Counted from the stretch's first letter, positions 51,311 to 63,573 are shown. The stretch: DNA of 64,000 bases from Brachionus koreanus (GCA_016987375.1 PJRA01000453.1:651638-715637); one strand, 5' to 3'. Notes: generated by a model not told the origin, from the letters alone. Numbers and translations: made by a program.

Positions 51311-51684
51311 TAAAAGAATTTTTAACATTTTTCTTTATGCTTTTTTACTAATTTTTACAAAATCCCTGAATTTCGGCGAATTGCTGTTTAAAATCAAATT
51401 AAACAGATCATGCTAAAAAATTATCATTTAAATAGGTTTTTTAAAATTTTTTAAGAAAAAAATAAATTGCATAAGCACATTTTCAAATTAAACTTAATTT
51501 TTTGGGTCTGCAAATTTGTGCAAATTTTTTATACATCCATAATAATGCAAAATACTGTGCTTTTGATTAACATGTTCAGAAATGTCTGTCTGCATCAAGT
51601 TTTTTAGCTATAAACATTTTTAAAAAATTATCATCAGATTTCTATCATAAACTTCAATATGTTTAGTTTATTGAATATATATAA

Positions 51685-51730
51685 ATGGCCCAATTGATTA
51701 CACACAGCGTTGTTTACAGTTTATGTATTA
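51685..51730 (+). repeat. dispersed repeat with GxIDxxHRCLQYY frame, copy 3
   Basis: GGCCCAATTGATTACACAC and GCGTTGTTTACAGTTTATG read GPIDYTQRCLQFMY, aligned with GAIDNIHRCLQYYV (copy 1) and GTIDDTHRCLQYYV (copy 2). The most diverged copy; a stop follows. Confidence 0.5.
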
Positions 51731-51877
51731 ATTAATAATTAATATTAATATGATCGTATTCAAATTTTAGTGCCGCATTAAAAATTAAGCATTTTGTTTG
51801 TTTTTTATAAATAAAAATGAAAATATTTTTAAAATTTAATTGATTCATCTTCGATTTTCGTCTTCGTGTGTATTATA

Positions 51878-53058
51878 CAGTATGTTGCAAAAGTTTAGAA
51901 ATTAATTATTTTATTTATCTAAATTTTTTGCGGAGTGGAAATATAAAGCAAAACGAAATAGCCAAGTTGTTAGGTCTATCTCAAAAATGTGTCTCTTCAA
52001 CTAAAAAACGATATGAAGAGACTGGTTTTGATCGAAGACATTTTCGTAGACCTCGAAAACTAACTTTTAGGAATGAAAATTACATTTTTAGAGAGATTAG
52101 AAAAGATCCTACATCTAACTATCAAAAACTCGCCACTGATTTTACTATAATTAGATATATCAAAAAAAAAGGGTTAGAGTCTCATACAGCGCTCAGAAAA
52201 CNNNNNNNNNNNNNNNNNNNNNNNNNNNNNNNNNNNNNNNNNNNNNNNNNNNNNNNNNNNNNNNNNNNNNNNNNNNNNNNNNNNNNNNNNNNNNNNNNNN
52301 NNNNNNNNNNNNNNNNNNNNNNNNNNNNNNNNNNNNNNNNNNNNNNNNNNNNNNNNNNNNNNNNNNNNNNNNNNNNNNNNNNNNNNNNNNNNNNNNNNNN
52401 NNNNNNNNNNNNNNNNNNNNNNNNNNNNNNNNNNNNNNNNNNNNNNNNNNNNNNNNNNNNNNNNNNNNNNNNNNNNNNNNNNNNNNNNNNNNNNNNNNNN
52501 NNNNNNNNNNNNNNNNNNNNNNNNNNNNNNNNNNNNNNNNNNNNNNNNNNNNNNNNNNNNNNNNNNNNNNNNNNNNNNNNNNNNNNNNNNNNNNNNNNNN
52601 NNNNNNNNNNNNNNNNNNNNNNNNNNNNNNNNNNNNNNNNNNNNNNNNNNNNNNNNNNNNNNNNNNNNNNNNNNNNNNNNNNNNNNNNNNNNNNNNNNNN
52701 NNNNNNNNNNNNNNNNNNNNNNNNNNNNNNNNNNNNNNNNNNNNNNNNNNNNNNNNNNNNNNNNNNNNNNNNNNNNNNNNNNNNNNNNNNNNNNNNNNNN
52801 NNNNNNNNNNNNNNNNNNNNNNNNNNNNNNNNNNNNNNNNNNNNNNNNNNNNNNNNNNNNNNNNNNNNNNNNNNNNNNNNNNNNNNNNNNNNNNNNNNNN
52901 NNNNNNNNNNNNNNNNNNNNNNNNNNNNNNNNNNNNNNNNNNNNNNNNNNNNNNNNNNNNNNNNNNCTGCTTTTTTATTATTTTACCGCCTTTTATACAC
53001 ATAAAAACAATCTTTGTGTTAACAAATAAAAAAAATTCTAAACTTTTGCAGCATACTG
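51878..53058 (+). mobile_element. Tc1/mariner-type transposon, with assembly gap
   Basis: Inverted termini CAGTATGTTGCAAAAG (left) and CTTTTGCAGCATACTG (right) sit between TA dinucleotides (51876-51877 and 53059-53060), the classic Tc1 target duplication. Coding begins just inside the left end: the helix-turn-helix region SGNIKQNEIAKLLGLSQ, the basic linker RRPRKLTFR and the second DNA-binding helix region run to 52200. The frame then enters a 765-base gap (52202-52966), so the DDE catalytic domain is unreadable. DFTIIRYIKKKGL looks shorter than usual between the two subdomains, hinting at internal deletion. The visible coding is stop-free from the left end to the gap, suggesting a young copy. 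Confidence 0.88.
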
Positions 53059-53331
53059 TATTGTTATTTTTTGTCATCTTTTACACTCAATCCACTTTGT
53101 TCTCATTAATCATGAAAATTTGGTTTCAAATTCATTTTTGAAAATTTAATGCATTTTTTTATTTTGATAAAATTCAATAAATATATTAAAACTAAATTAT
53201 TTAAATTTTTTTTTTAATAAACTCAGACTTAGAATAATTTATTTAGTCAATTAAACATCAACAAAAATTTTTTTACATTTACTGTCAAAAGTATATAATG
53301 AAGAAAAATAATTAGAAAAAAATTCTTTATA

Positions 53332-53976
53332 CTATATTGTTCTACTTGCAATAACATGTTCATAAGAGGGCGGAATTTCATCATTTTCCGAGTCTTTTCC
53401 TTCCTTGCACTCTTTAGCCTCATTTTCAAAATAAAAATTTATATTTCCATGCTGACTTAGATTTTGGCTAAAGTCTATACCACATGAATTACGATTAAAA
53501 TAACTGCATAATTCTGTTGGGTTAAGAATTATGTCTGTATCGTTACGAGATACTGGATTTGCTGGTTTGCTTGGTCTTGTGTATCGAGACGGATCATTAT
53601 ACTTACGATTTATTTTGTCACATTTATTTAAATCTGCTTCACTACTGAAAGCTAAATTGTCAAAATAGTTTCCTCTATTGTTCGATATATAATTTAAAAT
53701 CTCGCTATTTGACGATGAAAAGTCATTTTCTTCAAAATCCGAATAACTTGAGTCCGAAGAGAGTTCGCTAGAAAAACAGTCTAAACAACCACCTTCAGTG
53801 TTAGCGTGTCTGTTTCGTCTTCGAGCTCGCTTGCAACAAAGAACTCGGTTATGGGCACAAATTTGGATACATTTTACTACAATTAGAACCAAAATTATGC
53901 ATATTACTGCTACTAATAACACAATTAGCACAAAAACAAATTGAATATAGTCATCTGTATCCATATACTTTGCCAA
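53332..53976 (-). CDS. single-pass membrane protein with PPxY motif, unknown
   Basis: A 214-residue single-exon frame. A short N-terminus (MAKYMDTDDYIQ) is followed by one strongly hydrophobic helix (residues ~13-36), then a Cys/Arg-rich juxtamembrane stretch (KCIQICAHNRVLCCKRARRR) suited to palmitoylation and positive-inside topology, so the long tail should be cytosolic. The tail is acidic and Ser-rich (SSELSSDSSYSDFEEND) and ends EIPPSYEHVIASRTI. PPSY is a PPxY ligand for WW domains, as in adaptors of Nedd4-type ubiquitin ligases. No named family is recognised. The composition is clearly coding. It lies 273 bases from the Tc1 element. Confidence 0.75.
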   Translation of the reverse strand: MAKYMDTDDYIQFVFVLIVLLVAVICIILVLIVVKCIQICAHNRVLCCKRARRRNRHANTEGGCLDCFSSELSSDSSYSDFEENDFSSSNSEILNYISNNRGNYFDNLAFSSEADLNKCDKINRKYNDPSRYTRPSKPANPVSRNDTDIILNPTELCSYFNRNSCGIDFSQNLSQHGNINFYFENEAKECKEGKDSENDEIPPSYEHVIASRTI

Positions 53977-55314
53977 TCAAATAGATGAAAATTTTAGAGA
54001 ATTTTTTTTTTTAAACTAATTTATTTTAAGCAAATTTTTTTATAACTTGGTCATTTCTTGCTTCAATAAATGTCTAAACAAAGATAATTAGCAAATTTAC
54101 ATTTTGTCTAAAGTTGGAAATTTTTTTAAAGCATTTTAGCAACCTAGGCTACGTATATGAAACAAAAGTGGATTTAAATGTATTTTCCCTTAGGAATGAG
54201 ACGAAAAATAATGTAACATTTTGAAATTTTGAAAAAAAATGGCCAGGGGTTAGTCTTTGATAGGAAAAAAGTTGCAAATGAGTGTAAATTTGAAATTTGA
54301 CTTTAGTGAGTCGAAATTAGCATTTAGAATGCAAATTTTAAAAAGAAAAAAAAAATTTGTGTAAAAAAATAATCGGTCAGTCGGTCAACATTTTATATGC
54401 TTGATCAAAAAAATAATCGAAATTTTATGCTTTATAACAACTGTGATTTTTAAATAGCATCTTTTTTCTTAGACTAAAAATTTTCGACTTTTTCTTATCG
54501 ATTTATGTGGCTAAGAACGCATATTCAACGGTTAGCCCATTAAAGATTTGGACGTGCATTTAACAAAAAAACCTGTTACAAATTTATCTATTTTTTTAGT
54601 CTTAAATAAAGATAAATTTGTTTTTTACACGCTTTAGATTTTTGAAAAAAAAAATTTTAAATATCAATTAAATAGAAAAAATATTTTTATTGTCGTCTAG
54701 CAACTGTGTTCGGACTCAAATGAAAGATACGTCTTTTATTTAGAGATTTTATGCTTAGACTTTTCTCTTCTCTTTTTATACAACCAAAAATATAAAATAA
54801 AAAACAAAAATTTAATTTGTATTTTTTGTTCTAAATTATTAACTATTTTAAATTTAAAAATATTTTTTTTAATTAGTCTAATTAGAGGCATTTAGATTTT
54901 TTTTCATAAATCAAACAAATAGTATTAATTTTAGTTTTTATAAGAGTTTCAGACTGAAAATTTTTTCTCTTTACAATTATTCAAGCATTTTAAGTATTTT
55001 TTAATATAAATTTGAAGTTTAGTTTTTAATTTTAAGCATTAAAATATTTTTATTATATTTTGATTAATTTGATAGATTATTCAGACACATGAAGACACAA
55101 AGAACTATCATTGACGACAAAAAATTTAAATTATCAAAATGAGAAAGGTTGAAGAAAGTAATAGCAATAGTCAAATTTTGATACAAAAAGGAATTTGAAA
55201 GAGGAATCAAAAAATGTTTCAAAACATCTCTTTTGAGATTTTTTTTTTCAAAATTTAAATATGATTTTATTGTTTTGCTTATACAATTAGTAAAAATAAA
55301 TAAAATTGAGTATT
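53977..55314. other. intergenic, nothing recognised
   Basis: AT-rich DNA upstream of the PPxY protein gene. A few GC-richer words near 54240, 54480-54560 and 54700 do not form a frame or known repeat. Confidence 0.45.
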
Positions 55315-56108
55315 AGGTCAAGTTCATCATGGTATTAAATTATTTTATTCAAGTCTTGCAAGACCTCTTTTAGAATATGGAATTCCAAACCCTAACCAAG
55401 CGAAACTTAAAAGAGTAAAAAAATAATGAAAACAAAAGTAAAATACCTGACGTTAAAAGTTATATGAGTTCGGTTAAAATTTATTAATCGTTTGTAAATT
55501 AACATTTTTTTTAACATATTAGGTCAATGGTTATTTCAATATATTTTTTTTAATTTTGATTAATAAAATATTTAAAAAAAAATTTGCTACATAATTTAAT
55601 TAACTTAAAAGAAAAATATTATAAAATTTTTAAATTTGAATTCGTTTTTAATTTTAATAAAATATTCTACTTGTTAAGAGTTAGAATTTTATTATTTCAG
55701 AGAAATTTTCTCTCATATATGCGCAATTTTTTTTTCTCAAATCAGGACATCCGCTGACCATACATTTAAAAACCGCTTTGTTTATTTTAATTGATCTATC
55801 AAACGTGCTCATATCTAGAAAAAGTTAAAAGAAACTGATTTTAAAAATCTAAACTAAAAGACTAAATTCAAATGCTTAAAGTAAAAAAAAATGATCACAT
55901 TAGTTGGCAATCTCCACTCATTTTTTTAAGCAGAGGTATAAGAGGTTATTTATACAAAATTAATAGAGAAATAATCAATAATCCTGCTCAACGATGCAGC
56001 TTCTTCACAAACCGTGAAGTCAATAACTGGCATAAGTTGAGAGTGAATTCAGTCAAAGCTCAATCAGGCGATATTTTAAAAGCAAAAATAGATTCAAAAC
56101 TTTTATAA
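55315..56108 (+). mobile_element. decayed LINE, C-terminal end of the reverse transcriptase ORF
   Basis: Two pieces in the same orientation. The first (55315-55427) reads GIKLFYSSLARPLLEYGIPN and QAKLKRVKK, matching the post-catalytic region where LINE reverse transcriptases have LVRPxLEYG. The second (about 55920-56108) reads RGYLYKINREI, RCSFFTNREVNNWHKL and DILKAKIDSKL, matching the terminal FFxxRVVNxWNxLP and FKxxLD region. The ~490 bases between are unrelated AT-rich DNA, so the element is rearranged. No 5' part is seen. Confidence 0.75.
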
Positions 56109-57411
56109 TACTTTTTGCATAAGTCTTGAGTCAAGTCTATTTGATGACTTTGACTTATTCTTTTGTGATTTATAAACAAGTCTGTTTTGGTCTAGAGATA
56201 TTTGGGTTTTGAGTGCCCCTATTCAAAATGTACAGGAATAAAGCTAAGTGTGAACCTTGCTTCAAAATTTTAATTATTTTTTAAATAAAATTTATCTTTT
56301 TTTGCTGAAAAATTAGCGTTTATTTTTTGACTTAAAGAAAAAATTTTTAAGCCAAGTCATAACTTCTACTTTTATTTTTGTAACATAGACTTAAAACTGT
56401 GACTTATAAACAAGTCTGTACTAAACTAAGAAATTTTAAATTAATTTTTGTTCATTGAGTTCTAACTAGAATTGAACAAAATTTAATCATATTGCATACA
56501 TCTTTTGGCAACATTAGCACTGACTAATTTCCGAGTCAAATTCAATTTTTAATTTTTAAATACAATAGCCTAAAGGGATAAACAAAATTCTACATTTAAT
56601 GTTCTAAACTAATCACATTTTTACTAGTTTTAATCTCAAAAGTTTTTTTTTTTTATTTTGATAGAAATTTTGAATTAAAATAAAGCTAATATTATTTAAA
56701 CAACATTTTGATCACACATTAAACAAATTAATATTTGAAAATTTGCTATGTGAACAATAATTAGTATTTATTACATTCCCATTAATTTTATATTACATAA
56801 TTTTTATTAAGATTTAAATTCAATCTTAATAAACGATTATTATTTTTTTCTAGTTTATCTTTGTTTATACAAACATGCTTAATTAAATATTTATTGATTT
56901 GAAAAAATAAACGAAATTCAAAGTATTTTAGTTTATTCAATTATTTTTCTCTTTCTCTAATTTAAATCCATTAACAAAATTCCAGCAAAGAAATGCGCAT
57001 GATTTACTTTTAATTATTTTTAATTTAAATTTTTTTTTTTTGACAAATTTAAATGATTGTTAAATAAATATTTTTTTAAATTTTAACTAAATAGAACAGA
57101 ACGCAGTAGAAAAATTATTTTAGTAAATGGAAAACTTTTAGGCTTTTTTTTGACATCAAATTTTGATCGCCCAAAACTCTAAATTTTCTAACAAAAACCA
57201 AATTTTGGCAATTAAATTTGATTGAAAAAATCAATAAGTGGGCCAATTTTTCAAACTAAAATTTCAACTAATTTTATTTGCTATTTCTTAGAAACGTTCG
57301 AGTCATTTTTCTTCATCAAACTTAAAACTTTTGCATATACAGTATTAATTCGTATGTTAAAAAAAAAAATTGAATAAATTAAAATACCTGACGACAAAAA
57401 CAGCACATAAA
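56109..57411. other. intergenic with a short direct repeat
   Basis: AT-rich spacer between the LINE remnant and the first acyltransferase. GTGATTTATAAACAAGTCTG (56165-56184) recurs with one change at 56399-56418. This may be LINE 3' sequence. No gene is seen. Confidence 0.45.
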
Positions 57412-58751
57412 ATGAGTCTATCGAGAAGAATAAAGTGCCTTTTGCCAGTTCAAATATTCATTGTATACGTTTTTTTCGGAAGTGGTCTTATAGTCAACCT
57501 ATTACAATTTATTTCATTTTTACTCGTTCGACCATTCAATTTAAAATTGTATAGAAAAATTAATTATTTGTTAGCATATAGTTTTTGGTCAACTCTAACT
57601 TTCTTGGGTCAATACTGGTCAGGTACTGACGTCCATATCTACTTGGACAAAGAAAGCTTTAAACATATAAACAAAGAGCATTTTATATGCATTATGAATC
57701 ATAAATATGACATTGACTGGTTAATTGGCTGGATCGTATGTCAAAGAATAGGCATCTTGGGGGTAAATTGAAATTAGTAAAAATTTTTAAATCCTAAATA
57801 ATTTTAAAAAGGGTTCCAAAATTATAGGAAAATCTTCGCTTCGTTTTGTACCATTGATTGGTTGGTGCTGGGTGTTTACAGAATCGATTTTTATCGATAG
57901 AAAATGGGAAACTGATAAACAAAAGTTAAAAGAAGGACTTGACAAAAATTTGGCAGTCTATCCTGATGACTATTTTTTTAATGTTTTAATGTTCTGTGAA
58001 GGCACTCGATTTACTAAAATTAAGCATGAAGAGAGCATGAAAATTGCGCGAGCCAAAGGTCTTCCCGAGTTAAAGCATCACTTGTTGCCTAGGACCAAGG
58101 GATTTTCCATAATTGCTCGGGGTGCCCAAGATAGAGGTGATAATAGAAAATGGAAAATGAATTTTAATACTATTTATTAAACATAATTTCTAGTTGGAGC
58201 TATTTATGATTTGAATGTGGGCATTGTGGACAAAGATGGAGTCAAGGCAGACATGAACACAATCAGAAAAGGAATTCCGTTGAAAGGCGAAATTTTTATT
58301 CGCAGAATTCCCATGTCACAAGTTCCTACTGAAGAAGAAGAGTCAGCCAAGTTCATTCACAAATTTTACCAGGAAAAAGATGAAATATACGATGTATTTG
58401 CCAAAAATGGAACTTTCGAATCGTTGGGCGTACAAAAATACCAATTGGCAAAAAATTATTATGATCTATTCATAACTGTATTCTGGGCTATACTTTTAGG
58501 TGTACCTGCATTGTATTGGTTATGCAAGTTTGTTATTAATGCTTCATTGTTAATGAATAGTGTATTATTTATAATAATTTTTTCAAGTATATTTTATTTA
58601 ATTAATTATATTGATTTCTTTTAATCGTTTCTTTTTTAATTAAGTGAACTACTTAGCTGAAGCACTTATTGGCATCAGCAAAATAGATAAAGGCTCTAAA
58701 TATGGCCTAAATGGTACAAACAAACAAGAGGTCGAGCATAAAAAAGAATAA
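57412..58751 (+). CDS. AGPAT3/4: 1-acylglycerol-3-phosphate acyltransferase A (AGPAT3/4-like)
   Basis: An endoplasmic-reticulum membrane enzyme converting lysophosphatidic acid to phosphatidic acid. Four exons: 57412-57762, 57812-58136, 58194-58586, 58645-58751; sum 1176 bases, 391 aa (family ~376). An N-terminal hydrophobic helix (IFIVYVFFGSGLIVNLL) precedes motif I NHKYDIDW (His and Asp of HX4D catalysis). Motif II lies around PLIGWCWVFTESIFIDR, motif III is FCEGTRFT, and LPRTKGF follows. IFIRRIPMSQVP and YQEKDEIYDVF are typical of AGPAT3/4/5. Two C-terminal hydrophobic helices follow, and the tail SKIDKGSKYG matches the vertebrate TEIDKGSAYG-type ending. The start is the first ATG (57412); the upstream in-frame stretch lacks ATG. 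Tandem with the next gene. Confidence 0.92.
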
Positions 58752-59419
58752 AGCAGTTAGCCATTTCTTTCTAGTTAATTATTTTCTAAATTTTAAATAA
58801 ATATTTATAACACCCTAATCTCAAATAATTTCAATAGTTATATGCTAATTAGTTTGAAACATTAAGACCACAGATTTCATGATTTAGCCAAATAAAAACA
58901 AAAAAAGGCTGTATTAATTAAATTTTAAATATTTAGCTTTGGTGATAGATATTTATCCTAGATTATTCTTTATTTCTTAAGGACGCTCTAACTAAATAAG
59001 TTAACCTAGTTTTGATATTGAATTTTTTTAAACTTTGATTTATCTAAATAATTTGGTAATTATTCTAACAAAACCTATTAAAGAAAATAAGAGAAATTTA
59101 GAATAAAAATTATAAATTACCTAATATCATAATATATTTTAAATCAAATAAAAAAAAAGAAAAAAAAACATATATTTTATTTTTGTTTCAAATAAAATTA
59201 AAATGCCACATTTAAATTAAATTTCTAATTATGTTTGCAAAAGAAAATAAAAATGCTATTTTTGTAATTTTAAATTAGAAGGATAGACAAGGAGCGATAA
59301 ATTTCAAGAGGTCCTTGTCAAAATATTTTAAATTTTACACAATTTTATAGAAAAAAAAATAATTATCTAAAAATATATTTTTTTTTTAATTATTTTTTCA
59401 AATATTTTAGATTTTGATT
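58752..59419. other. intergenic between tandem acyltransferases
   Basis: A 668-base AT-rich spacer with the 3' end of the first gene and the presumed promoter of the second. No feature is recognised. Confidence 0.5.
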
Positions 59420-60827
59420 ATGGGTCTGAGAGAGCTGAAAAAGTGGTTTTTGCCTCAACTTTTGTTGTCCTATTCTTTTCTTCTCAGTGGTTTAATAATA
59501 AATTTTTTTCAATTGTTAACTTTTGTGTTCATAAGACCTTTTAGCAAGCATCTTTACAAGCGAATAATCTATTATTTATCATACAGTTTGTACTCAGGTA
59601 ACATATTAATTAAAATTAAAGATAAGATAGAACAATATTTAATTATTTGAATAGCAATCCCGAGTTTAGCTCATTGGTGGTCAGGAACCGAAACAGTATT
59701 TTACATAAAAGATGAAGATTTCAAAATGCTTGGTAAAGAAAACTGTTTTTGTGTTCTTAATCATAAATATGACGTTGATTGGGCATTTGGTTTGATAATT
59801 TGCCAACAGCTGGGACTACTTGGTGTAAGATTTGCTCATTTGATGAACAAAGGAATTAAGTATTTCAAAGGGCTCCAAAGTGGTTATGAAAGATTCGTTG
59901 AAATATATACCCATTCTTGGCTGGTCATGGATGTTCGGTGAATTTGTGTTTGTCAAAAGAGTATGGGATACTGATAATAAAACATTGGTTGAAGACATGG
60001 AAAATATTTTAGATTATCCAAAAGATTTGCCTTATTCGGTAAATAAGTGCAATAAAAAACAATTATAAAAAAAAACGATTTAAATAATGCCAAAGGTGTC
60101 CATATTCTGTGAAGGTACTCGCTATACTAAGGAAAAGTACGAGGAAAGCATGAAAGTAGCTAAAGAAAAGGGATTGCCCATTCTAAAACATCATTTACTT
60201 CCTCGAGCTAAAGGCTTTAATTTAATGGCTTCACAGCTGAAAGGAAAAAGTATGATTGTTTTAATTTAAAATTCGAAACAAAAATTTCTTTTTAGTTGAC
60301 TACATGTATGATATTACGATCGCTATAGATAATGTGGAAGGTCATTCACCAACATTTTTGGATATGAAAGACGGAATTCCACTAAATGCAAAAATATTTA
60401 TGCGTCGTATACCAATGGATTTAATTCCAGCTGAGGATGAAAAAAAGTGCTCTGAATTTTTAAATAGATTATATCAAGATAAAGTAATAATTAAAGGAGA
60501 TAAAATATTTTTAATTGAAATTTTATTTTTTTAAAGGATGAAATATTCGAAGTTTACCATAGAACTGGTAGCTTTGATGAATTAGGTGTAAGCAAACATA
60601 AAATTAAATTAAATAAGTATGATTTGTATAATTCCTTATTTTGGTTATGTGTTACCTTAATACCATCGATTTATTATTTTTTATCTATTGTTTGGAATGG
60701 TTCTACATTTGTTAAAGGATCAACGGTGCTAATATTTGTTCTTATTAAAGTTTTGATTGAAAAAATGATGGCTCAGTCTTCATCCAAAAATGGTTCATCA
60801 TTTGGTTTACCAAAAAAGCAAAAATAA
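59420..60827 (+). CDS. AGPAT3/4: 1-acylglycerol-3-phosphate acyltransferase B (AGPAT3/4-like)
   Basis: Paralogue of the preceding gene and same predicted reaction. Six exons: 59420-59597, 59655-59824, 59871-60038, 60096-60249, 60296-60483, 60537-60827; sum 1149 bases, 382 aa. Motif I is NHKYDVDW, motif III FCEGTRYT, with LPRAKGF, IFMRRIPMDLIP and a YQDKDEIFEVYHRTGSF segment. N-terminal helix SYSFLLSGLIINFFQLL and C-terminal helices are present. The C-terminus (SSSKNGSSFGLPKKQK) has lost the DKGS-type ending kept in copy A and instead is Lys-terminated, like an ER-retention KKxx-type tail though not canonical. Intron positions differ strongly from copy A, so the duplication is old or introns have turned over. 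Confidence 0.92.
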
Positions 60828-63104
60828 TCTTCACACAGCTTAATAATTTAAGCTATTTTAGCAACAAAATTTTAGTTACAACAGAAATTCAATTTTTATT
60901 GTTTAAGATTTTTTTTAAAAAATTAATAAAATTGCCAAGTTTGATTTTGACTTTTTTTTTCTTAGCTCAACTTAGAAGAAAAACGATTATATTTACCAAT
61001 ATTTCTAGGATGAATTGTTTTGCTTAAATTTTTCCACTTTTATGATACAAAGCATTTAGAATAAAAAAAAAACATCCTATTTTTATTACGGAATCGAAAT
61101 TTTCAATATAGATTTGATGAAAAGTAAATAAAATAAAGATAATTTTTTAAAAAATTTTATTTATGCATTTATGCACCTACTTTTTGAGTCAAATGAAAAA
61201 TTCTAGCTAGCTAAAAGCAATCAAATTTTATATTTTCGATTTTAAAAATTAATGTACTCTTTTAAATTATTTTAATAATTTTATTTTTTTATTTAAATAA
61301 ATTTTTTCACTGCAAAATTGAAAATTTAATAAGATTTTTAGAAATTACAATTCTTTTTTAGAAGTTTAAAAATAAAGCTTTGAAATTAAAAATTTTTTAT
61401 TATTATTAAATTATAAAAATTAAATTAGTATTTATATGTCTTGATCAAATTTGAAAAATAAAATTTGATCAAAATATTTACTATGGCTAATTTCACATCA
61501 ATTTTTGATAAATCAATTTTTTATCAACCTTAATATTTATGAAAAACAATCTAGTCTTTAAAAAAAAGGTTTTTAAGAAAAAAAAATTATGTTAAGCTAC
61601 ATGAATTCTTTTGAAATTTAAAAAAATTATATAAGTTTAACATGTTTTTATTATATTCTGAAACAATAAACCTTTAATGAGAATTTTTTAGATTTTTTCC
61701 TAACAAAATAGAGGACCTAAAAAAATAAAAATAAAGCATTGTGATTTTGGAAGCCTAATCGAATGACTTGATCAAATTTTTAAATGAAATTTATCAAAAC
61801 TTGAAGTTACTTTAGATGATTAATTTTAAAAATTTATTCAGATTTATATTTTTGTGTTTATACAAACAAATTGAGTCTTGGTTACTTGAAAACATACCTT
61901 AATTCAAAATATCAAAACATTTAAAACTAATCAGTTTTGAAAAAATCTAAAAATTTTATCAAAAAAAAATTTCTTTTAGTTACAAAAACAATGTAGAGAT
62001 TTAATATAGATTAGATTCTCAAGTTAGATTTTATGACTGGTCATTTATTAAGAAAAAAATTCGATTCTCTTGCTGTTACATAACTCAACATATTTAAATA
62101 AATAATCATGAGAATTTCTGACTTGAAAATATCCTCAGGAAAGATTTTATCAATTATTGAATGGAATTTGTTTGTAAAAGAGCATAAAAATAAATCAAAT
62201 TAAAGTAAAATTGTCTTTAAAATAAATTATTTGAATCCATACATAGTCAATCTTAATTAAAATAAACAGTTTAAATTAAGTTAATGAGGCGTATAGAATA
62301 AAATTAATTTTTTTTAATTTGTTTTAGTTTTATTAAAACTGAAAAGCACTTGATTCACTCCATTAATTTTATTCACAAGATTGTCATTTGAGTTCAAAAA
62401 TGCAAAACTATATTTCATGATTTTAATCAACTAAAATTCTAAGCTTCAAATATCTTAATTAATTTTTGATTGTTTTTTGATTGAAATTGGTTGACAATTA
62501 ACTAATGAGAAGTGAAGTGTATCCGTTCAATCCAATTTTTAAAATCAAATTTTCCACTCCCAGTACTATTCAAATATTTAAATACTCGCAGCACAAATAG
62601 TGAAAACTTAATCAAAACACTTAAAATAAACATTACAGTTTTAATTAAATCATATGCACTTTTAATTCTCAACATCACTTGTTAAATTTGCCCAAAGTCA
62701 ATAAATATCAAATTTATTAATTATATGTATTTCGAAATGTCTTCATATAGTTAATCACTCAAAACATAGCAATCTCATGTTTTATCAATAGAATTGTTTA
62801 TTTCATTTCGAAAATTATTCATCGATAAAATTCAAAAATTTTTTCCAAATTAAATAATTTAATAAAATATTTTTCTTATCTTAGAAATTTTTTGATTTAT
62901 TGAATAAATGAATTTTTATTAACTATAGTTTTAGCTAAATTTTAAAAATCTCTCAACTAAAGCTTTAATATGCGAACAATGAATGAAATTTAAAACCCTT
63001 TATAAAAAAAATCGGGCTGATCATCAACATTTGAAAAGTTTAAAAATCTCAATAATATAAAATAATTTAGTAAATTTGAAACAGCAAATTTAAATATCTT
63101 GACC

Positions 63105-63203
63105 ATGTTTGGTTTCACAAAAAAGAACTATGTATTGCATGCGATAGAAGAAGAGCTAGAAACAAAAAGCAACCTGAGAGGCGTTTACTTAGATGAAAAT
63201 TAA
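63105..63203 (+). other. 32-codon open frame, doubtful
   Basis: ATG to TAA frame reading MFGFTKKNYVLHAIEE and then LETKSNLRGVYLDEN, in DNA that is locally much less AT-rich than the surrounding 2 kb. It may be a remnant of a longer coding sequence or a mobile element, because the dispersed repeat at 63276 follows within 75 bases. No homologue is recognised. Confidence 0.2.
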
Positions 63204-63275
63204 GAACCAAAGTTTCTTTTTTTTCTTATTATTCATTTAATCATTTAATTTTTTCAATTTAAAAATAAAATAACA

Positions 63276-63335
63276 TATGAGGTAATTCACAGACATAGTA
63301 CTGTAAACAACGGTGTGTGTCATCAATTGTGCCAA
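63276..63335 (-). repeat. dispersed repeat with GxIDxxHRCLQYY frame, copy 2
   Basis: Shares ACATAGTACTGTAAACAACGG with copy 1 at 16836-16920. On the minus strand it reads GTIDDTHRCLQYYVCELPHM. Relative to copy 1 it lacks ~22 bases just after the GAATTAC word. Confidence 0.6.
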
Positions 63336-63573
63336 ATGTTATATTAATTCAATAAACCAAATGTTAGATATTTCAACATTAAAAATGTTTTTTTTTAAAT
63401 TTTGTTCTATTCCATTGTACCAAATAAATATCAAATAAGCTTATTATTATATAAAAAAAATTTAATTTTGTCAATAATTTATTTATTTAATTTTAAAAAT
63501 ATTAATACTAAAAATTTTTTTTTATACAATAATTACACAAAATAAATTTACACTGAATAATAAAAACAAAAAT

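Larger units (their letters stand above)
49848..51877. other. intergenic with repeats
   Basis: Promoter side of the ABCC gene up to the Tc1 element. AT-rich; includes foldback family 1 copy C (51035-51310) and one dispersed-repeat copy (51685-51730). A GC-richer word block near 50632-50665 is unexplained. No gene is seen. Confidence 0.5.
60828..63573. other. intergenic, gene-poor
   Basis: About 2.7 kb of extremely AT-rich DNA. The only notable items are a tiny open frame at 63105-63203 and a dispersed-repeat copy at 63276-63335, both near the right end. No gene is supported. Confidence 0.55.
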
